Positions 8,523 through 17,464 are shown, counted from the first letter of the stretch. The stretch is DNA of 64,000 nucleotides from JALYNX01 sp035292685 (GCA_035292685.1 DATDPP010000026.1:41709-105708), one strand, 5' to 3'. Made by a program: numbers and translations. Notes: generated by a model not told the origin, from the sequence alone.

Positions 8523-9041
8523 TCATTCGGCGCCCATCACCCCGACATAAGGGAGATTGCGGTACTTGCCCGCATAATCCAATCCGTAACCCACCACGAA
8601 CTCGGGACCGATGGGGAAACCGACGTATTTCACACCGAGCGGCACCCGTTGGATTCCCTCTTTCAGGAGGAGGGTCGCTATCTCCAGCGAAGCCGGCTTG
8701 CGAACGTTGAGACTCTTCATCAGGTAGTTCAACGTCAGGCCCGAGTCGATGATGTCTTCCACGATCAGGACATGTCGTCCCTCGATCTCCTCGTCGAGAT
8801 CCTTGAGGATCCGCACCACGCCCGAGGTCTGGGTCGAAGCCCCATAGGACGAGACCGCCATGAAATCGAACTCGACGGGGAGGTCGATGTGCCGAGCGAG
8901 ATCGGCCATCACCATGAATGCACCACGGAGCACACCAACGAGAAGCAGGTCTTCGCCGGAATAGTCCTCGGTGATGCGCTTGCCCATCTCGGCGAGCTTG
9001 GCGTCGATGTCCTCTGCGGTGATCAGGGGCTTGATGTCCAC
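8523..9041 (-). CDS. hpt: Hypoxanthine phosphoribosyltransferase
   Basis: Purine salvage enzyme that transfers ribose-5-phosphate from PRPP to hypoxanthine or guanine. 172 residues. The PRPP loop VLIVEDIIDSGLTL, the flexible loop region with SSYGASTQTSG, and the C-terminal GYGLDYAGKYRNLPYVGV are all present. I use the GTG at 9041 because it follows an AGAGAGGAA Shine-Dalgarno and gives the family's usual N-terminus; longer readings run into tilS. It overlaps the tilS 3' end by 19 bp. Confidence 0.96.
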   Translation of the reverse strand: MDIKPLITAEDIDAKLAEMGKRITEDYSGEDLLLVGVLRGAFMVMADLARHIDLPVEFDFMAVSSYGASTQTSGVVRILKDLDEEIEGRHVLIVEDIIDSGLTLNYLMKSLNVRKPASLEIATLLLKEGIQRVPLGVKYVGFPIGPEFVVGYGLDYAGKYRNLPYVGVMGAE

Positions 9042-10270
9042 TCGGATTCCTCTCTGGCGGAAACGGAAAGGTAGCCTCGAGTCGCCGGTTCGTACCATGC
9101 GACCGGGGCCCGGCGCACTCCCGGCAACCAGGCCGGCTCCCCGTCGGCCTCGACTACCAGGCCATTCCCGTCGGCCATCCTGGCGACCAGGTTGGCGTCG
9201 GGAGCAAAGATTGCATCCCAGGTGCCCAGAGGCGCCACCCGGCACACCTCGTCGACGAGCTCGACGTCGAACACCGTGTCCCCCAGACGATGGCGTCCGG
9301 GGCCCAGAGCAGCTTTCACATCTGACGGTGGCGGTCCAGCGAGATGCTCGAACCGGAGCATGGGGCCGCTGCGGCGCACGATGAGGCCACCGATCAGCTC
9401 CTCAGTCGTCGCCTGGCCCCTCACCACTCGCCACACCCGCTCCATCTCTTCGGCACCCAGGCTGGCATGCTCCCGAAACCGCCCGACCATGCGGGCGAGA
9501 ACTCGATTGGCGACCGCGGGGGGAACAGTGGTCAGCGCCCCGCACGCAACCTGGGCGCGGTGCTCGTCGAACACGATCGGGACCGTCTCCGCTTCTCGGT
9601 CGAGCGTTTCGGAGTCGAGTCTCACCGCATCAGCCATTCGGGCGAGGCTCGCAATCAGCTGCGGGTTGAACCGCAGCAGCTCGGGCAATACCCCAAGCCG
9701 GATGACGTTGCGAGCAAGACCCATCTCCTGGTTCATCGGGTCGTCGAAGAACGGAAGACCGGCGAGTAGTGCCAGCTCCCGTGTCTCGGACCTGGTGACC
9801 CGCAGGAAGGGACGGTTGATGTTGGGTGGACGCCAAATCGGGATCCCGGTCAGGCCCCGGGAGCCTGTACCCCTCAACACGTTGAGCAGCACCGTTTCGG
9901 CCTGGTCGTCGAGTGTGTGAGCGGTGAGGATCACATCCCCGGGCCGGGATGCCTCGACCAACGCCGCGTACCTCACCGTGCGGGCCCGTCCCTCCGGCGA
10001 GGCGCCATCCGGCACCTTCACAGTGGCCACCTCAAGGGCCAGGTCGAGCGTGGAGGCCACCTCGCGGGCGGCCGCCTCGAGACGAGCGGAATGCGGAAGC
10101 GAATGGTTGATGTGGACCGCCCTCACCTCGGGAACACCCCGCGAAAGCAGGTATGCAAGCGCCGCGGAGTCCGCGCCGCCGGATAGGGCAACCACAGGTT
10201 TGCCGGGGCGCAGGTCGAGGAGTGACTGGAGACGGTCGGTGAGGCCCGTCAGGCGACGCGTTGCAACCAT
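9023..10270 (-). CDS. tilS: tRNA(Ile) lysidine synthase
   Basis: Modifies C34 of the CAU-anticodon tRNA-Ile to lysidine so that it reads AUA. 415 residues from the ATG at 10270. The N-terminal PP-loop ATPase is clear (VVALSGGADSAALAYLL near residue 20), followed by VHINHSLP, LTAHTLDDQAETVLLNVLRG and RPFLRVTR. The C-terminal half is more variable. The start overlaps the end of the zincin gene by 22 bp; tilS-hpt adjacency is standard. Confidence 0.94.
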   Translation of the reverse strand: MVATRRLTGLTDRLQSLLDLRPGKPVVALSGGADSAALAYLLSRGVPEVRAVHINHSLPHSARLEAAAREVASTLDLALEVATVKVPDGASPEGRARTVRYAALVEASRPGDVILTAHTLDDQAETVLLNVLRGTGSRGLTGIPIWRPPNINRPFLRVTRSETRELALLAGLPFFDDPMNQEMGLARNVIRLGVLPELLRFNPQLIASLARMADAVRLDSETLDREAETVPIVFDEHRAQVACGALTTVPPAVANRVLARMVGRFREHASLGAEEMERVWRVVRGQATTEELIGGLIVRRSGPMLRFEHLAGPPPSDVKAALGPGRHRLGDTVFDVELVDEVCRVAPLGTWDAIFAPDANLVARMADGNGLVVEADGEPAWLPGVRRAPVAWYEPATRGYLSVSAREESEWTSSP

Positions 10271-11295
10271 CGCTTCGGCCCCTCGATCTCCGCGAGGGTG
10301 GGGAGACTCCCTACTCCCCGGAAGGCGAGGTTCAGGGTGTCCCAGCCGGCCTCCTTCTCGACCGCCTGGACGAATTGCTCCCCCATCTTGTACTGGTTGA
10401 GCTTCATCTCCAGACCGGTGATCCGGAAGAAGGCAGCAGTACGCTTGTCCAGTTTGCGGTTCTTGAGCACCCGACTCATGCGCTCCTGGGATTTGAGGTG
10501 TTGGCGTCCGAGACGATCCATCACCACATGCCCGTGGCCCTCGAGGAGACACATCAACGCCTGAACCTTGTCGATGACCGCGCTTTGTTCCGGGGTGGCG
10601 AACAGACCAAGGAGACCTCGCTCATCGAGCACGGCTGCTCCGCTTTCCCTCCTGCTCGCCATCTCCCCAAACATCCGGTTGATGCGCCCGGGCTCGGGGA
10701 TCGATTGGTCGACGAGCTCGGAGACCAGGCCCATGAAATAGTCGCGAAGCCAGGGGATCCCCTGGAACTGGGCGCGGTGGGTCATCTCGTGAAGAGCCAC
10801 CCAGAACCGGAATTCCGCAGGTCGGAATTGGTGGGTTCGCTCCATGTTCATGATGTTGGGACCGACGAAAGCCACGACATCTCCGTCCTCACCGGTTGGC
10901 AAAACCAGCTCGTACTGGCCAAGGACTCTCCGCGCCAGAAACCCGAGGACGGCCGCCATCTCGACCTGCATCAAGCGGGAGGCCAGAGCTGCAGCACTCT
11001 TTGCGCCCGGGCCGGATTCCGCGACACGCTCTTCGAGGTGGAGCCGCACCGGCTCGATGAGATGGGAGAAACTGGCCAGGTTGCGCTCGACCCATTCCGA
11101 TCGTCCGATGACGACGGTGCTCGGTTTGCCGGGGAGTTCCAATCCCGTGGCCTCCGGCACCAGCTCGGAGACCGTGGCCGTCACGCCGATCATTTCGGTT
11201 TCGAGTGCTGCCAGGTGATAGGTCGCAGCGAGCGGATAGGTCCCGGCGATCCTCCCGACGAGACGACCCGAGCCCGACCTTGGGGGGGTGGTCAC
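10249..11295 (-). CDS. DUF2342-type zinc-dependent metallohydrolase
   Basis: 348-residue member of the actinobacterial zincin-like family found beside tilS (Rv3626c type, sometimes annotated as coenzyme F420 biosynthesis-associated). The HExxH motif is visible in ALHEMTHRAQFQG, followed by a helical C-terminal part with VQALMCLLEGHGHVVMD. No signal peptide is evident. It starts at GTG 11295, which overlaps the stop of the upstream small membrane gene (GTGA). The substrate is unknown. Confidence 0.85.
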   Translation of the reverse strand: MTTPPRSGSGRLVGRIAGTYPLAATYHLAALETEMIGVTATVSELVPEATGLELPGKPSTVVIGRSEWVERNLASFSHLIEPVRLHLEERVAESGPGAKSAAALASRLMQVEMAAVLGFLARRVLGQYELVLPTGEDGDVVAFVGPNIMNMERTHQFRPAEFRFWVALHEMTHRAQFQGIPWLRDYFMGLVSELVDQSIPEPGRINRMFGEMASRRESGAAVLDERGLLGLFATPEQSAVIDKVQALMCLLEGHGHVVMDRLGRQHLKSQERMSRVLKNRKLDKRTAAFFRITGLEMKLNQYKMGEQFVQAVEKEAGWDTLNLAFRGVGSLPTLAEIEGPKRWLQRVA

Positions 11296-11603
11296 TCCTC
11301 GACGATCCGGTACCGCTTGCGAACGACTCGCGTGAAGTATTGGACGGTGGTGACGACCGCGATAAGGAGCGCCAGGACAATGGCGGTTGGCACCATGTAG
11401 CGGTAGGTCCAGTCGGGCACCGGTGCGGTGGCGGAGGGTGTGGTCATGGGCACCGCCGGTTCGAAGTCGACCGTCGGAGCAGGAGCCTCGGCGACCGTGG
11501 TGCTGGTTTCTTGCGCCTCGACGGTGGCCAGGGCGGTAGCGGTGATCGAGAGAAACGCACCGATGAGGATGACCAGAGCGAACCGCCGGCTCAGACTTTT
11601 CAT
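11292..11603 (-). CDS. Small secreted or membrane-anchored protein, unknown
   Basis: 103 residues. A signal-like N-terminus (basic SRRFA followed by a hydrophobic LVILIGAFLSITATALA run, then AQE) leads into a Thr/Pro/Ala-rich linker, a hydrophobic segment at about 70-90 and a short basic tail RVVRKRYRIVEE. That suggests either a cleaved signal with a C-terminal anchor or two membrane passes. It overlaps the zincin gene by 4 bp and is probably co-transcribed with it. I do not recognise a family. Confidence 0.65.
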   Translation of the reverse strand: MKSLSRRFALVILIGAFLSITATALATVEAQETSTTVAEAPAPTVDFEPAVPMTTPSATAPVPDWTYRYMVPTAIVLALLIAVVTTVQYFTRVVRKRYRIVEE

Positions 11604-11643
11604 GGACGCGCAGCCTACATCTGGTCGTGGGGTGAGGCCAAGG

Positions 11644-11889
11644 TCACCGACCCTCGACCGATTCCCTGGCCAACGCCGATCTGAGTCGCTCGATGAACTC
11701 GGGTGGGACCTCCTCGGAGAGGCGTTCCCTGACGACGACCCTCAATCTGATCTCGAACTCGTAGATATCGAAACAGCCAGAGCAATCGTCGAGATGGGCC
11801 CGGATGCGCTCGGAATCGGCCGCGCCCATTTCCCGGTCGAGATACTGATAGAGATTGGTCAGCGCCTCGTCGCACTTGCCGCCGCTCAT
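11644..11889 (-). CDS. ZAS-type anti-sigma factor (RsrA/RshA-like)
   Basis: 81 residues. The zinc-binding anti-sigma pattern is visible as HLDDCSGC (His32, Cys36, Cys39) with an upstream Cys at position 6, matching the redox-sensing RsrA arrangement in which the metal site is lost on disulfide stress. The start ATG at 11889 overlaps the sigma-factor stop codon by 4 bp, the normal organisation of such pairs. It most likely binds the adjacent sigma factor and releases it on oxidation; this is inferred from the family. Confidence 0.85.
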   Translation of the reverse strand: MSGGKCDEALTNLYQYLDREMGAADSERIRAHLDDCSGCFDIYEFEIRLRVVVRERLSEEVPPEFIERLRSALARESVEGR

Positions 11890-12464
11890 GGCTTCTCCGC
11901 ATCTTTGGGCAGGAGCCCCCGGTTCTCCGCGAACTCCCACAACCTCCGTTGCAATGCCTTTCTTCCCCGATGCAGCCGCGACATCACGGTCCCGATCGGG
12001 ATGTCGAGGATCTCTGCGATCTCCTTGTAGGAGAATCCTTCCAGGTCGGCGAGGAGGACCGGGATCCGAAAGTTCTCGGGCAGCTCCTCGACCGCCTGTT
12101 TGATATCGGACTCGACGAGCCCCTCGAGCACCCGATCTTCGGTGGTGCGGGCCGCCTCCGCCGACTCCTCCGACCCGATGCGGCGGTAGAGATAGAGGTC
12201 CTCGACCGTCCCCAGATCCACCTCGGACGGTCGCCTCGACTCCTTGCGATAGTTGTTGATGTAGGTGTTGGTCAGGATCCGGTAGAGCCACGCCTTGAGG
12301 TTGGTGCCCTCCTCGAAGGTGTGATAGGCCCGATAGGCCTTGAGATAGGTCTCCTGGACCAGGTCCTCGGCATCGGAGGGGTTTCGGGTCATCCGCATCG
12401 CGGCGCTGAACAGTTGCCGGGTGTACTGGAGGGCGTCGCGTTCGAAGTTGGCCTGATCCGCCAT
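11886..12464 (-). CDS. sigH: ECF sigma factor, SigH/SigR type
   Basis: 192 residues with region 2 (AMRMTRNPSDAEDLVQETYLKAY) and region 4 (LADLEGFSYKEIAEILDIPIGTVMSRLHRGRK), and the insertion between them typical of the thiol-stress group. In actinobacteria these sigma factors control thioredoxin, protease and chaperone genes after disulfide stress. It is coupled to the zinc anti-sigma gene. I looked for the usual GGAAT-GTT autoregulatory promoter upstream and did not find a convincing one, so autoregulation is not supported by the sequence. Confidence 0.9.
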   Translation of the reverse strand: MADQANFERDALQYTRQLFSAAMRMTRNPSDAEDLVQETYLKAYRAYHTFEEGTNLKAWLYRILTNTYINNYRKESRRPSEVDLGTVEDLYLYRRIGSEESAEAARTTEDRVLEGLVESDIKQAVEELPENFRIPVLLADLEGFSYKEIAEILDIPIGTVMSRLHRGRKALQRRLWEFAENRGLLPKDAEKP

Positions 12465-12490
12465 GCCCCGGGGACGGTACCTGGCCGTAT

Positions 12491-12543
12491 TCCGTAATCC
12501 GTTGTCCGTTTTCCGTCAAAGAAGACGGATCACGGATTACGGA
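12491..12543. repeat. Nested inverted repeat downstream of tRNA-Thr
   Basis: Perfect 12-bp arms TCCGTAATCCGT (12491-12502) and ACGGATTACGGA (12532-12543) enclose a second hairpin TCCGTC-N6-GACGGA (12512-12517 and 12524-12529). The whole is built from CCGT-type units and resembles the array at 5772-5799. It may act as a terminator for the tRNA gene or be a mobile intergenic repeat. Confidence 0.65.
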
Positions 12544-12562
12544 GAACGGAGAACCGATCTAG

Positions 12563-12634
12563 AGCCGGAGAGGGGAGTCGAACCCCTGGCCCACGCCTTA
12601 CGAGGACGTTGCTCTACCACTGAGCTACTCCGGC
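12563..12634 (-). tRNA. tRNA-Thr(CGT)
   Basis: 72-nt cloverleaf on the minus strand: acceptor GCCGGAG pairing with CTCCGGC, D stem GCTC/GAGC with AGTGGTA loop, anticodon stem ACGTC/GGCGT with loop CTCGTAA giving anticodon CGT, and T arm AGGGG-TTCGACT-CCCCT. The discriminator is T and CCA is not encoded. It reads ACG codons. Its 5' end overlaps the 3' end of the upstream protein gene by 10 bp. Confidence 0.95.
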
Positions 12635-13104
12635 CAGATATCCAATGTTAGAGGTAGGGGTGGTGCTGAGCCAGACGTTCGACGGTCGTGGGGATCGCCT
12701 GTCAACTCGCGATAGCGGCTGGCGAAACGGATGCGCTTCAACTGCCCGTTGGACGCCGGAGTCAGACGAAGGTTCATCTTGGCCAGACCGTCCCACTCAC
12801 AAGAAGGTATGTATAAGCACTGATCGGTGGTCGCGTCATAGACCGCGATCCAGTCCACCTCATGCCCCGTGTAGCGATGTTTTACCCAGGCCGAGTCGCT
12901 GGTGACCTTGGCCAGGATCACTCGCCCGTTCGAGGTGGTGTATTTGCATTGGACCCGTTCCAGGTTGCCGTCCTCCTTGCGGACCACGATCAGGTCGTAG
13001 GGCAGATCGTGCCCGAAGGGGATGGCCACCCCGTGTCCCTGTCGTTGCAGGTCGGCGAGGATGATCGCCTCCCCGACTTCGCCCTTGGCGGTGGTGATAC
13101 CCAT
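12625..13104 (-). CDS. PD-(D/E)XK nuclease-like protein
   Basis: 159 residues resembling the PDDEXK_5-type proteins related to group I intron endonucleases. The N-terminal half has TAKGEVGEAIILADLQRQGHGVAIP, then LPYDLIVV followed by RVQCKYT, which fits the D-x(n)-(E/Q)xK active-site pattern. The C-terminal part has an AVYDATTDQCLYIPS strand. I choose the ATG at 13104 because GGAGGG lies 6-7 bases upstream; a GTG at 13119 is also possible. The coding region ends inside tRNA-Thr. Whether it is an active nuclease is unproven. Confidence 0.7.
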   Translation of the reverse strand: MGITTAKGEVGEAIILADLQRQGHGVAIPFGHDLPYDLIVVRKEDGNLERVQCKYTTSNGRVILAKVTSDSAWVKHRYTGHEVDWIAVYDATTDQCLYIPSCEWDGLAKMNLRLTPASNGQLKRIRFASRYRELTGDPHDRRTSGSAPPLPLTLDIWPE

Positions 13105-13153
13105 GTTGTTCCCTCCCACTGAGGAAGGTATCGGGTGGGCGGGACGAATTCGA

Positions 13154-14191
13154 TCAGTCCTGGGAGCCGAGACCGGTGAACAACGTGGCCAAGACCAATT
13201 CCCGTCGCAGACTCCCCTGGATGTCGACTACCGCGTCGAGCACGTGCTCTGCCGACATCACCGCCTTGCGGGGGTTGACGTCGGTGAAGGCCGCCAGTGG
13301 GAGATCGGAGTTCTTGACCGGCCCACCCATCTGAAGGGAGGCAGAATCGGCGTACCAGGAGGCCAGGATCTCCAGACCGTTGACCAACAGGGATTGTTCC
13401 GCCCGTCGCCGGGCTCGCTGCTGGGCTTCCTTGGTCATTTCATCCGCCGCCGACCGGTCGGCCAGTGGGCCGATCTCCTCGAGGACGATCGTCGCCAGAC
13501 GCTGGCCGTCACCGGGACGGGGGGTAACCCGCCCCGGGATCGATAGCCAGAGATCGCGAAACTGACCCACCTCCGGCCGATTCATCAGGGCCAGAGCCAA
13601 GCCGGGGCGCCCACCGGCCACCACTGCAACACTCGTCGCCTCCTCGGGGGCGAGACCACGCGCCTCGAGCGCGGATTCCAGCTCGGCGAGTGGGACCCGA
13701 CCGACATGGACGGTGCGGCAGCGGGAGGACACCGTGGGCGGGAAGTCGTCCTCCGATCCAGCAACCAGCAGGAAGACGACTGCCGCCCCAGGCTCTTCCA
13801 GGGTCTTGAGCAGTGCATTGGCGGCCTGGTCGGTCATGGTTCCCGCATCAGGTAGCAGGAACACCGTCCTCGGGCCTTCGATGGGTCTCAACGCGGACCT
13901 GGTCACCACGGATCGGATCTGCTCGACCCCGAGGCTGGTGGCGCCTTCAGGCTCGATCACCGTGACATCGGGATGACTGCCGGCTGCGACCAGCCGGCAC
14001 GACCGACACTCGGTGTCGTGAACCCCCTGAGACGGACAGAGGATGGCGGCGGCGAACTGTTTGGCCAGCAGAGCCTTGCCCACCGACTCCGGGCCCACGA
14101 ACAGATACGCCTGAGTCGGCTCGGGAGCATCCCGGCGCAGCAACTCGATCACGCGGCTGTGTCCGATGATGACCGAGAAGGGGTCAGTCAA
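13154..14191 (-). CDS. holB: DNA polymerase III delta-prime subunit
   Basis: Clamp-loader subunit, 345 residues. AAA-type fold with a degenerate P-loop GPESVGKALL, a zinc module (Cys-x8-Cys-x2-Cys pattern in CPSQGVHDTECRSC), the sensor region TMTDQAANALLKTLEEP and SSRCRTV. Delta-prime is an AAA protein that commonly does not hydrolyse ATP, consistent with the altered P-loop. It overlaps the tmk 3' end by 8 bp, the usual tmk-holB pairing. Confidence 0.92.
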   Translation of the reverse strand: MTDPFSVIIGHSRVIELLRRDAPEPTQAYLFVGPESVGKALLAKQFAAAILCPSQGVHDTECRSCRLVAAGSHPDVTVIEPEGATSLGVEQIRSVVTRSALRPIEGPRTVFLLPDAGTMTDQAANALLKTLEEPGAAVVFLLVAGSEDDFPPTVSSRCRTVHVGRVPLAELESALEARGLAPEEATSVAVVAGGRPGLALALMNRPEVGQFRDLWLSIPGRVTPRPGDGQRLATIVLEEIGPLADRSAADEMTKEAQQRARRRAEQSLLVNGLEILASWYADSASLQMGGPVKNSDLPLAAFTDVNPRKAVMSAEHVLDAVVDIQGSLRRELVLATLFTGLGSQD

Positions 14192-14780
14192 CGTCGATCA
14201 CCTCGAGGATCCGTTCGACCAGCGTGTCCACATCGTCATCGCCCCGGAGCAGTATCACCCGCTGCGGCTCCTCCCGGGCCAGCTCGGCATAGGCGTTATG
14301 GACCTCCTGTTGGAACTCGACGCTTTCTGCGCCGATCCGATCGGGTCGCTTCTGGCGACCGAGGGCGGTGCCCGGGTCGACCTCCAGCACGAAGACGTGG
14401 TCGGGCTCGACCCCTTCCAAACCGATCTCGTTGATCTCGCGCACCTTTGCCTCTCCCAGGCCGCGGGCCCGGCCCTGATAGGCGATCGACGAGTAGTAGC
14501 TGCGGTCGCTGATCACCCAGGCGCCCAGTTCCAGGGCGGGGAGCACGACATCTCGAGCCAGTTGTGAGCGCTGGGCGGCAAATAGGAAAACCTCGGCCCA
14601 CCGATCGACGTGATTTGAGTCCAGAAGTATCGACCTCACCTTCTCGCCGAGGTCGGTGCCACCGGGCTCGCGCACTACCACTACCTGGTCTCCTCGTTCG
14701 CTGAGACGGCTGGCAAGGGCGGAGACGACGGTGGTCTTCCCCGAACCGTCGCCACCTTCGAGAGCCAGATAACGCCTCAT
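14184..14780 (-). CDS. tmk: Thymidylate kinase
   Basis: Phosphorylates dTMP to dTDP. 198 residues from the ATG at 14780 (a GTG at 14801 would add seven). P-loop EGGDGSGKTT near the N-terminus, REPGGTDLGE, the DRSYYSSIAYQG lid region and LEVDPGTALGRQKRPDR are standard. It lies divergent to topA across a 100-bp gap. Confidence 0.96.
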   Translation of the reverse strand: MRRYLALEGGDGSGKTTVVSALASRLSERGDQVVVVREPGGTDLGEKVRSILLDSNHVDRWAEVFLFAAQRSQLARDVVLPALELGAWVISDRSYYSSIAYQGRARGLGEAKVREINEIGLEGVEPDHVFVLEVDPGTALGRQKRPDRIGAESVEFQQEVHNAYAELAREEPQRVILLRGDDDVDTLVERILEVIDVD

Positions 14781-14840
14781 GAATATCTCATCGACGAGCA
14801 CACACCACGCACGGTAACGGCCCGGCGTCGGGGTGGATAT

Positions 14841-14871
14841 GTTGACATTGCCCGGCCGGATGAGGTCAACT
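14841..14871 (+). promoter_or_regulatory. Possible topA promoter with flanking inverted repeat
   Basis: TTGACA at 14842-14847 is followed after 18 bp by TCAACT (14866-14871), about 10 bp before the topA ATG. GTTGAC (14841-14846) and GTCAAC (14865-14870) form an inverted repeat around the spacer. The -10 match is weak. Confidence 0.3.
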
Positions 14872-14881
14872 CACGTCGCGA

Positions 14882-17443
14882 ATGCCCAAAAGTCTCGTCA
14901 TCGTCGAATCTCCCACCAAGGCCCGGACCATCGCCGCTTTCCTCGGCGCCGATGTCGCCGTGGAGTCGTCGATGGGCCATATTCGGGACCTTCCCCGCTC
15001 CGCCGCCGAGATACCGGCCGAGGCGAAGGGAGAAGAATGGGCACGTCTCGGCGTCGACGTCAACAACGGTTTCGAGCCCCTCTACGTGGTCTCCAAGGAA
15101 CGCCGGGATCGGGTCAAGAGGCTGAAGGGAATGCTGGCCGATGTCGACGAGCTCTACCTCGCCACCGACGAGGACCGCGAAGGCGAGTCGATCGCCTGGC
15201 ACTTGACCGAGGTGCTGAAACCGAAGGTCCCGGTTCATCGGATGGTGTTCCACGAGATCACCAAGCCCGCCATCGAGGCTGCCTTCGCCAATCCCAGGGA
15301 GATCGATCAGCGTCTGGTCCAGGCCCAGGAGGCACGTCGCATCCTCGACCGGCTCTACGGCTATGAGGTCTCGCCGGTGCTGTGGCGGAAGATACAACAG
15401 GGTCTCTCCGCGGGTCGGGTGCAGAGCGTCGCCGTCCGAATCGTCGTCGAGCGGGAGAGGGAGCGGATGGCTTTCATGTCGGCCGGCTATTGGAGCGTGG
15501 AAGGAACCTTTGCCCCCACCGACGAGCTCGACAGGGCTTTCGACGCGACCCTGCTCCAGGTCGACGAAACGCGGGTTGCCACCGGGAAGGACTTCGACAG
15601 CTCGGGCCAGGCCAGAAAAGGCGTGCTCACCCTGGACCAGGAACAAGCCACGACGCTTGCTGAAACCCTCCTCGACCGGGAGTTCACAGTCGAATCGGTG
15701 GAGCAGAAGCCCTACAAGCGCTCCCCGTACCCGCCGTTTCGGACCTCGACGCTGCAGCAGGAAGCCGGCCGGAAACTCCGTTTCTCGTCGTCCCGAACCA
15801 TGTCGGTGGCCCAGCGCCTCTACGAGAACGGCCACATCACCTATATGCGGACCGACTCGACTGCATTGTCGGAGTCGGCCGTGGCTTCGGCACGATCACA
15901 GATCGCCAAGCTCTACGGTGAGGAGTACCTGTCGCCAAAGCCCCGTGTCTATGCATCAAAGGTGAAGGGGGCGCAGGAGGCCCATGAGGCGATTCGCCCC
16001 GCCGGCGAGACGTTCAGGACCCCCGAGCAGATCGGAGCCGAGGTGGGGCCCGACGAGGCCAGGCTCTACGAGCTCATCTGGAAACGGACCCTGGCGTCGC
16101 AAATGGCGGATGCGGTCGGGGTCACCGTCTCGGCGAGATTAGGCGCGACCTCTTCCGAGGGAGTGCGAGCCGTTTTCGCCACGAGCGGGCGCACCATCAC
16201 CTTCCCCGGGTTCCTGCGGGCCTATGTGCAAGGAGCCGACGACCCCGAGTCCGACCTCGACGACCGCGAGGAGATCCTCCCACCCATGACCGAGGGCGAC
16301 ACACTCGCGGTGCAACGTCTCGAACCGACCGGCCACGAAACCCGGCCTCCTTCCCGCTACACCGAGGCGTCTCTTATCCAGAGACTGGAGGAGCTCGGGG
16401 TGGGCCGCCCCTCGACCTACGCCTCGATCATGTCCACCATCCAGGACCGGGGCTACGTCTGGAAACGGGCAGCCGCCCTGGTCCCCACGTTCACCGCCTT
16501 CGGTGTCGTGACGTTGCTGGAGCGCCATTTCCCCAACCTCGTGGACTACGCCTTCACCGCGGAGATGGAGAACGACCTCGACCGAATCGCCGCCGGCGAG
16601 GAACAGACTGAACCCTGGCTGACAGCCTTCTATTTCGGCGCCGACGGTCTCAAGGAGAAGGTGGCGACCCGCCTCGACGAGATCGACCCCCGAGCCGTCG
16701 GTTCGATACCGATCGGGGAGGATGGGTCGGGACAGCCGATTCTGGCCCGAATCGGGCGGTACGGGCCATACGTGGAGCGGGGGGAGGAGCGGGCCTCGAT
16801 CCCCGAAGATGTGGCTCCCGACGAGCTCACGGTCGACCGCGCCATCGAATTGCTGAATACCCAGAACGCCGGGGACAAGATTCTCGGGACCGATCCGGAC
16901 ACCGGGCTCACCGTCTACGGGAGAGCCGGCAGGTTCGGCCCATATGTGCAACTGGGGGAGGTCGAGGAGGGGAGCAAGGAGGGGCCCAAGCGGGCCTCTC
17001 TGCTCCGGGCGATGTCTCTCGACGGGCTCTCTCTCGACGATGCCCTGCGCCTGCTCTCGTTGCCCCGCACGGTGGGCACCGACGAGGCCGGAGTCGAAAT
17101 CCTGGCGCTCAATGGCCGCTACGGCCCCTACATCCAGAGGGCCGATGACCGGAGGAGTCTCGAAAGTGATGAGCAACTCTTCACCCTCACTGTCGATGAG
17201 GCGTTGAAGCTCCTCGCCGAGCCTCCGCGCCGACGGGGCCAGCGCAATGCGAGCCCGCTGAAAGAGCTCGGCCCAGATCCGGCCAGTGGCAGGCCGATCA
17301 CGGTCCGTTCCGGGCGCTTTGGGCCCTATGTCACCGACGGTGAAGTAAACGCCTCGCTGCGTCAGGGTGACTCGCCGGAGGAGATGACCCTGGAGCGAGC
17401 GGCTCAGCTGCTGGCCGGCCGCCGGGATCGCATCGGCGGCTGA
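14882..17443 (+). CDS. topA: DNA topoisomerase I
   Basis: Type IA topoisomerase that relaxes negative supercoils. 853 residues: Toprim domain from the N-terminus (SLVIVESPTKARTI), acidic motif YLATDEDREGE, and the active-site tyrosine in ITYMRTDS (Tyr321). The C-terminus contains several copies of the actinobacterial topoisomerase repeat (for example GRYGPYVERGEE, GRAGRFGPYVQLGE, GRFGPYVTDGEVNAS) in place of zinc fingers. It is divergent from tmk and convergent with polX. Confidence 0.97.
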   Translation: MPKSLVIVESPTKARTIAAFLGADVAVESSMGHIRDLPRSAAEIPAEAKGEEWARLGVDVNNGFEPLYVVSKERRDRVKRLKGMLADVDELYLATDEDREGESIAWHLTEVLKPKVPVHRMVFHEITKPAIEAAFANPREIDQRLVQAQEARRILDRLYGYEVSPVLWRKIQQGLSAGRVQSVAVRIVVERERERMAFMSAGYWSVEGTFAPTDELDRAFDATLLQVDETRVATGKDFDSSGQARKGVLTLDQEQATTLAETLLDREFTVESVEQKPYKRSPYPPFRTSTLQQEAGRKLRFSSSRTMSVAQRLYENGHITYMRTDSTALSESAVASARSQIAKLYGEEYLSPKPRVYASKVKGAQEAHEAIRPAGETFRTPEQIGAEVGPDEARLYELIWKRTLASQMADAVGVTVSARLGATSSEGVRAVFATSGRTITFPGFLRAYVQGADDPESDLDDREEILPPMTEGDTLAVQRLEPTGHETRPPSRYTEASLIQRLEELGVGRPSTYASIMSTIQDRGYVWKRAAALVPTFTAFGVVTLLERHFPNLVDYAFTAEMENDLDRIAAGEEQTEPWLTAFYFGADGLKEKVATRLDEIDPRAVGSIPIGEDGSGQPILARIGRYGPYVERGEERASIPEDVAPDELTVDRAIELLNTQNAGDKILGTDPDTGLTVYGRAGRFGPYVQLGEVEEGSKEGPKRASLLRAMSLDGLSLDDALRLLSLPRTVGTDEAGVEILALNGRYGPYIQRADDRRSLESDEQLFTLTVDEALKLLAEPPRRRGQRNASPLKELGPDPASGRPITVRSGRFGPYVTDGEVNASLRQGDSPEEMTLERAAQLLAGRRDRIGG

Positions 17444-17464
17444 GCCCGGGCCAGCCACACCCGT

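Noticed and set aside
12465..12500. GGAAT upstream of the ECF sigma gene as an autoregulatory SigH promoter
   Set aside because: No GTT at 18-19 bp spacing; the GGAAT is part of the inverted repeat.
16139..17458. 439-codon frame antisense to topA
   Set aside because: Composition is the reverse-strand shadow of a GC-rich gene; no ribosome-binding site and no protein family likeness.
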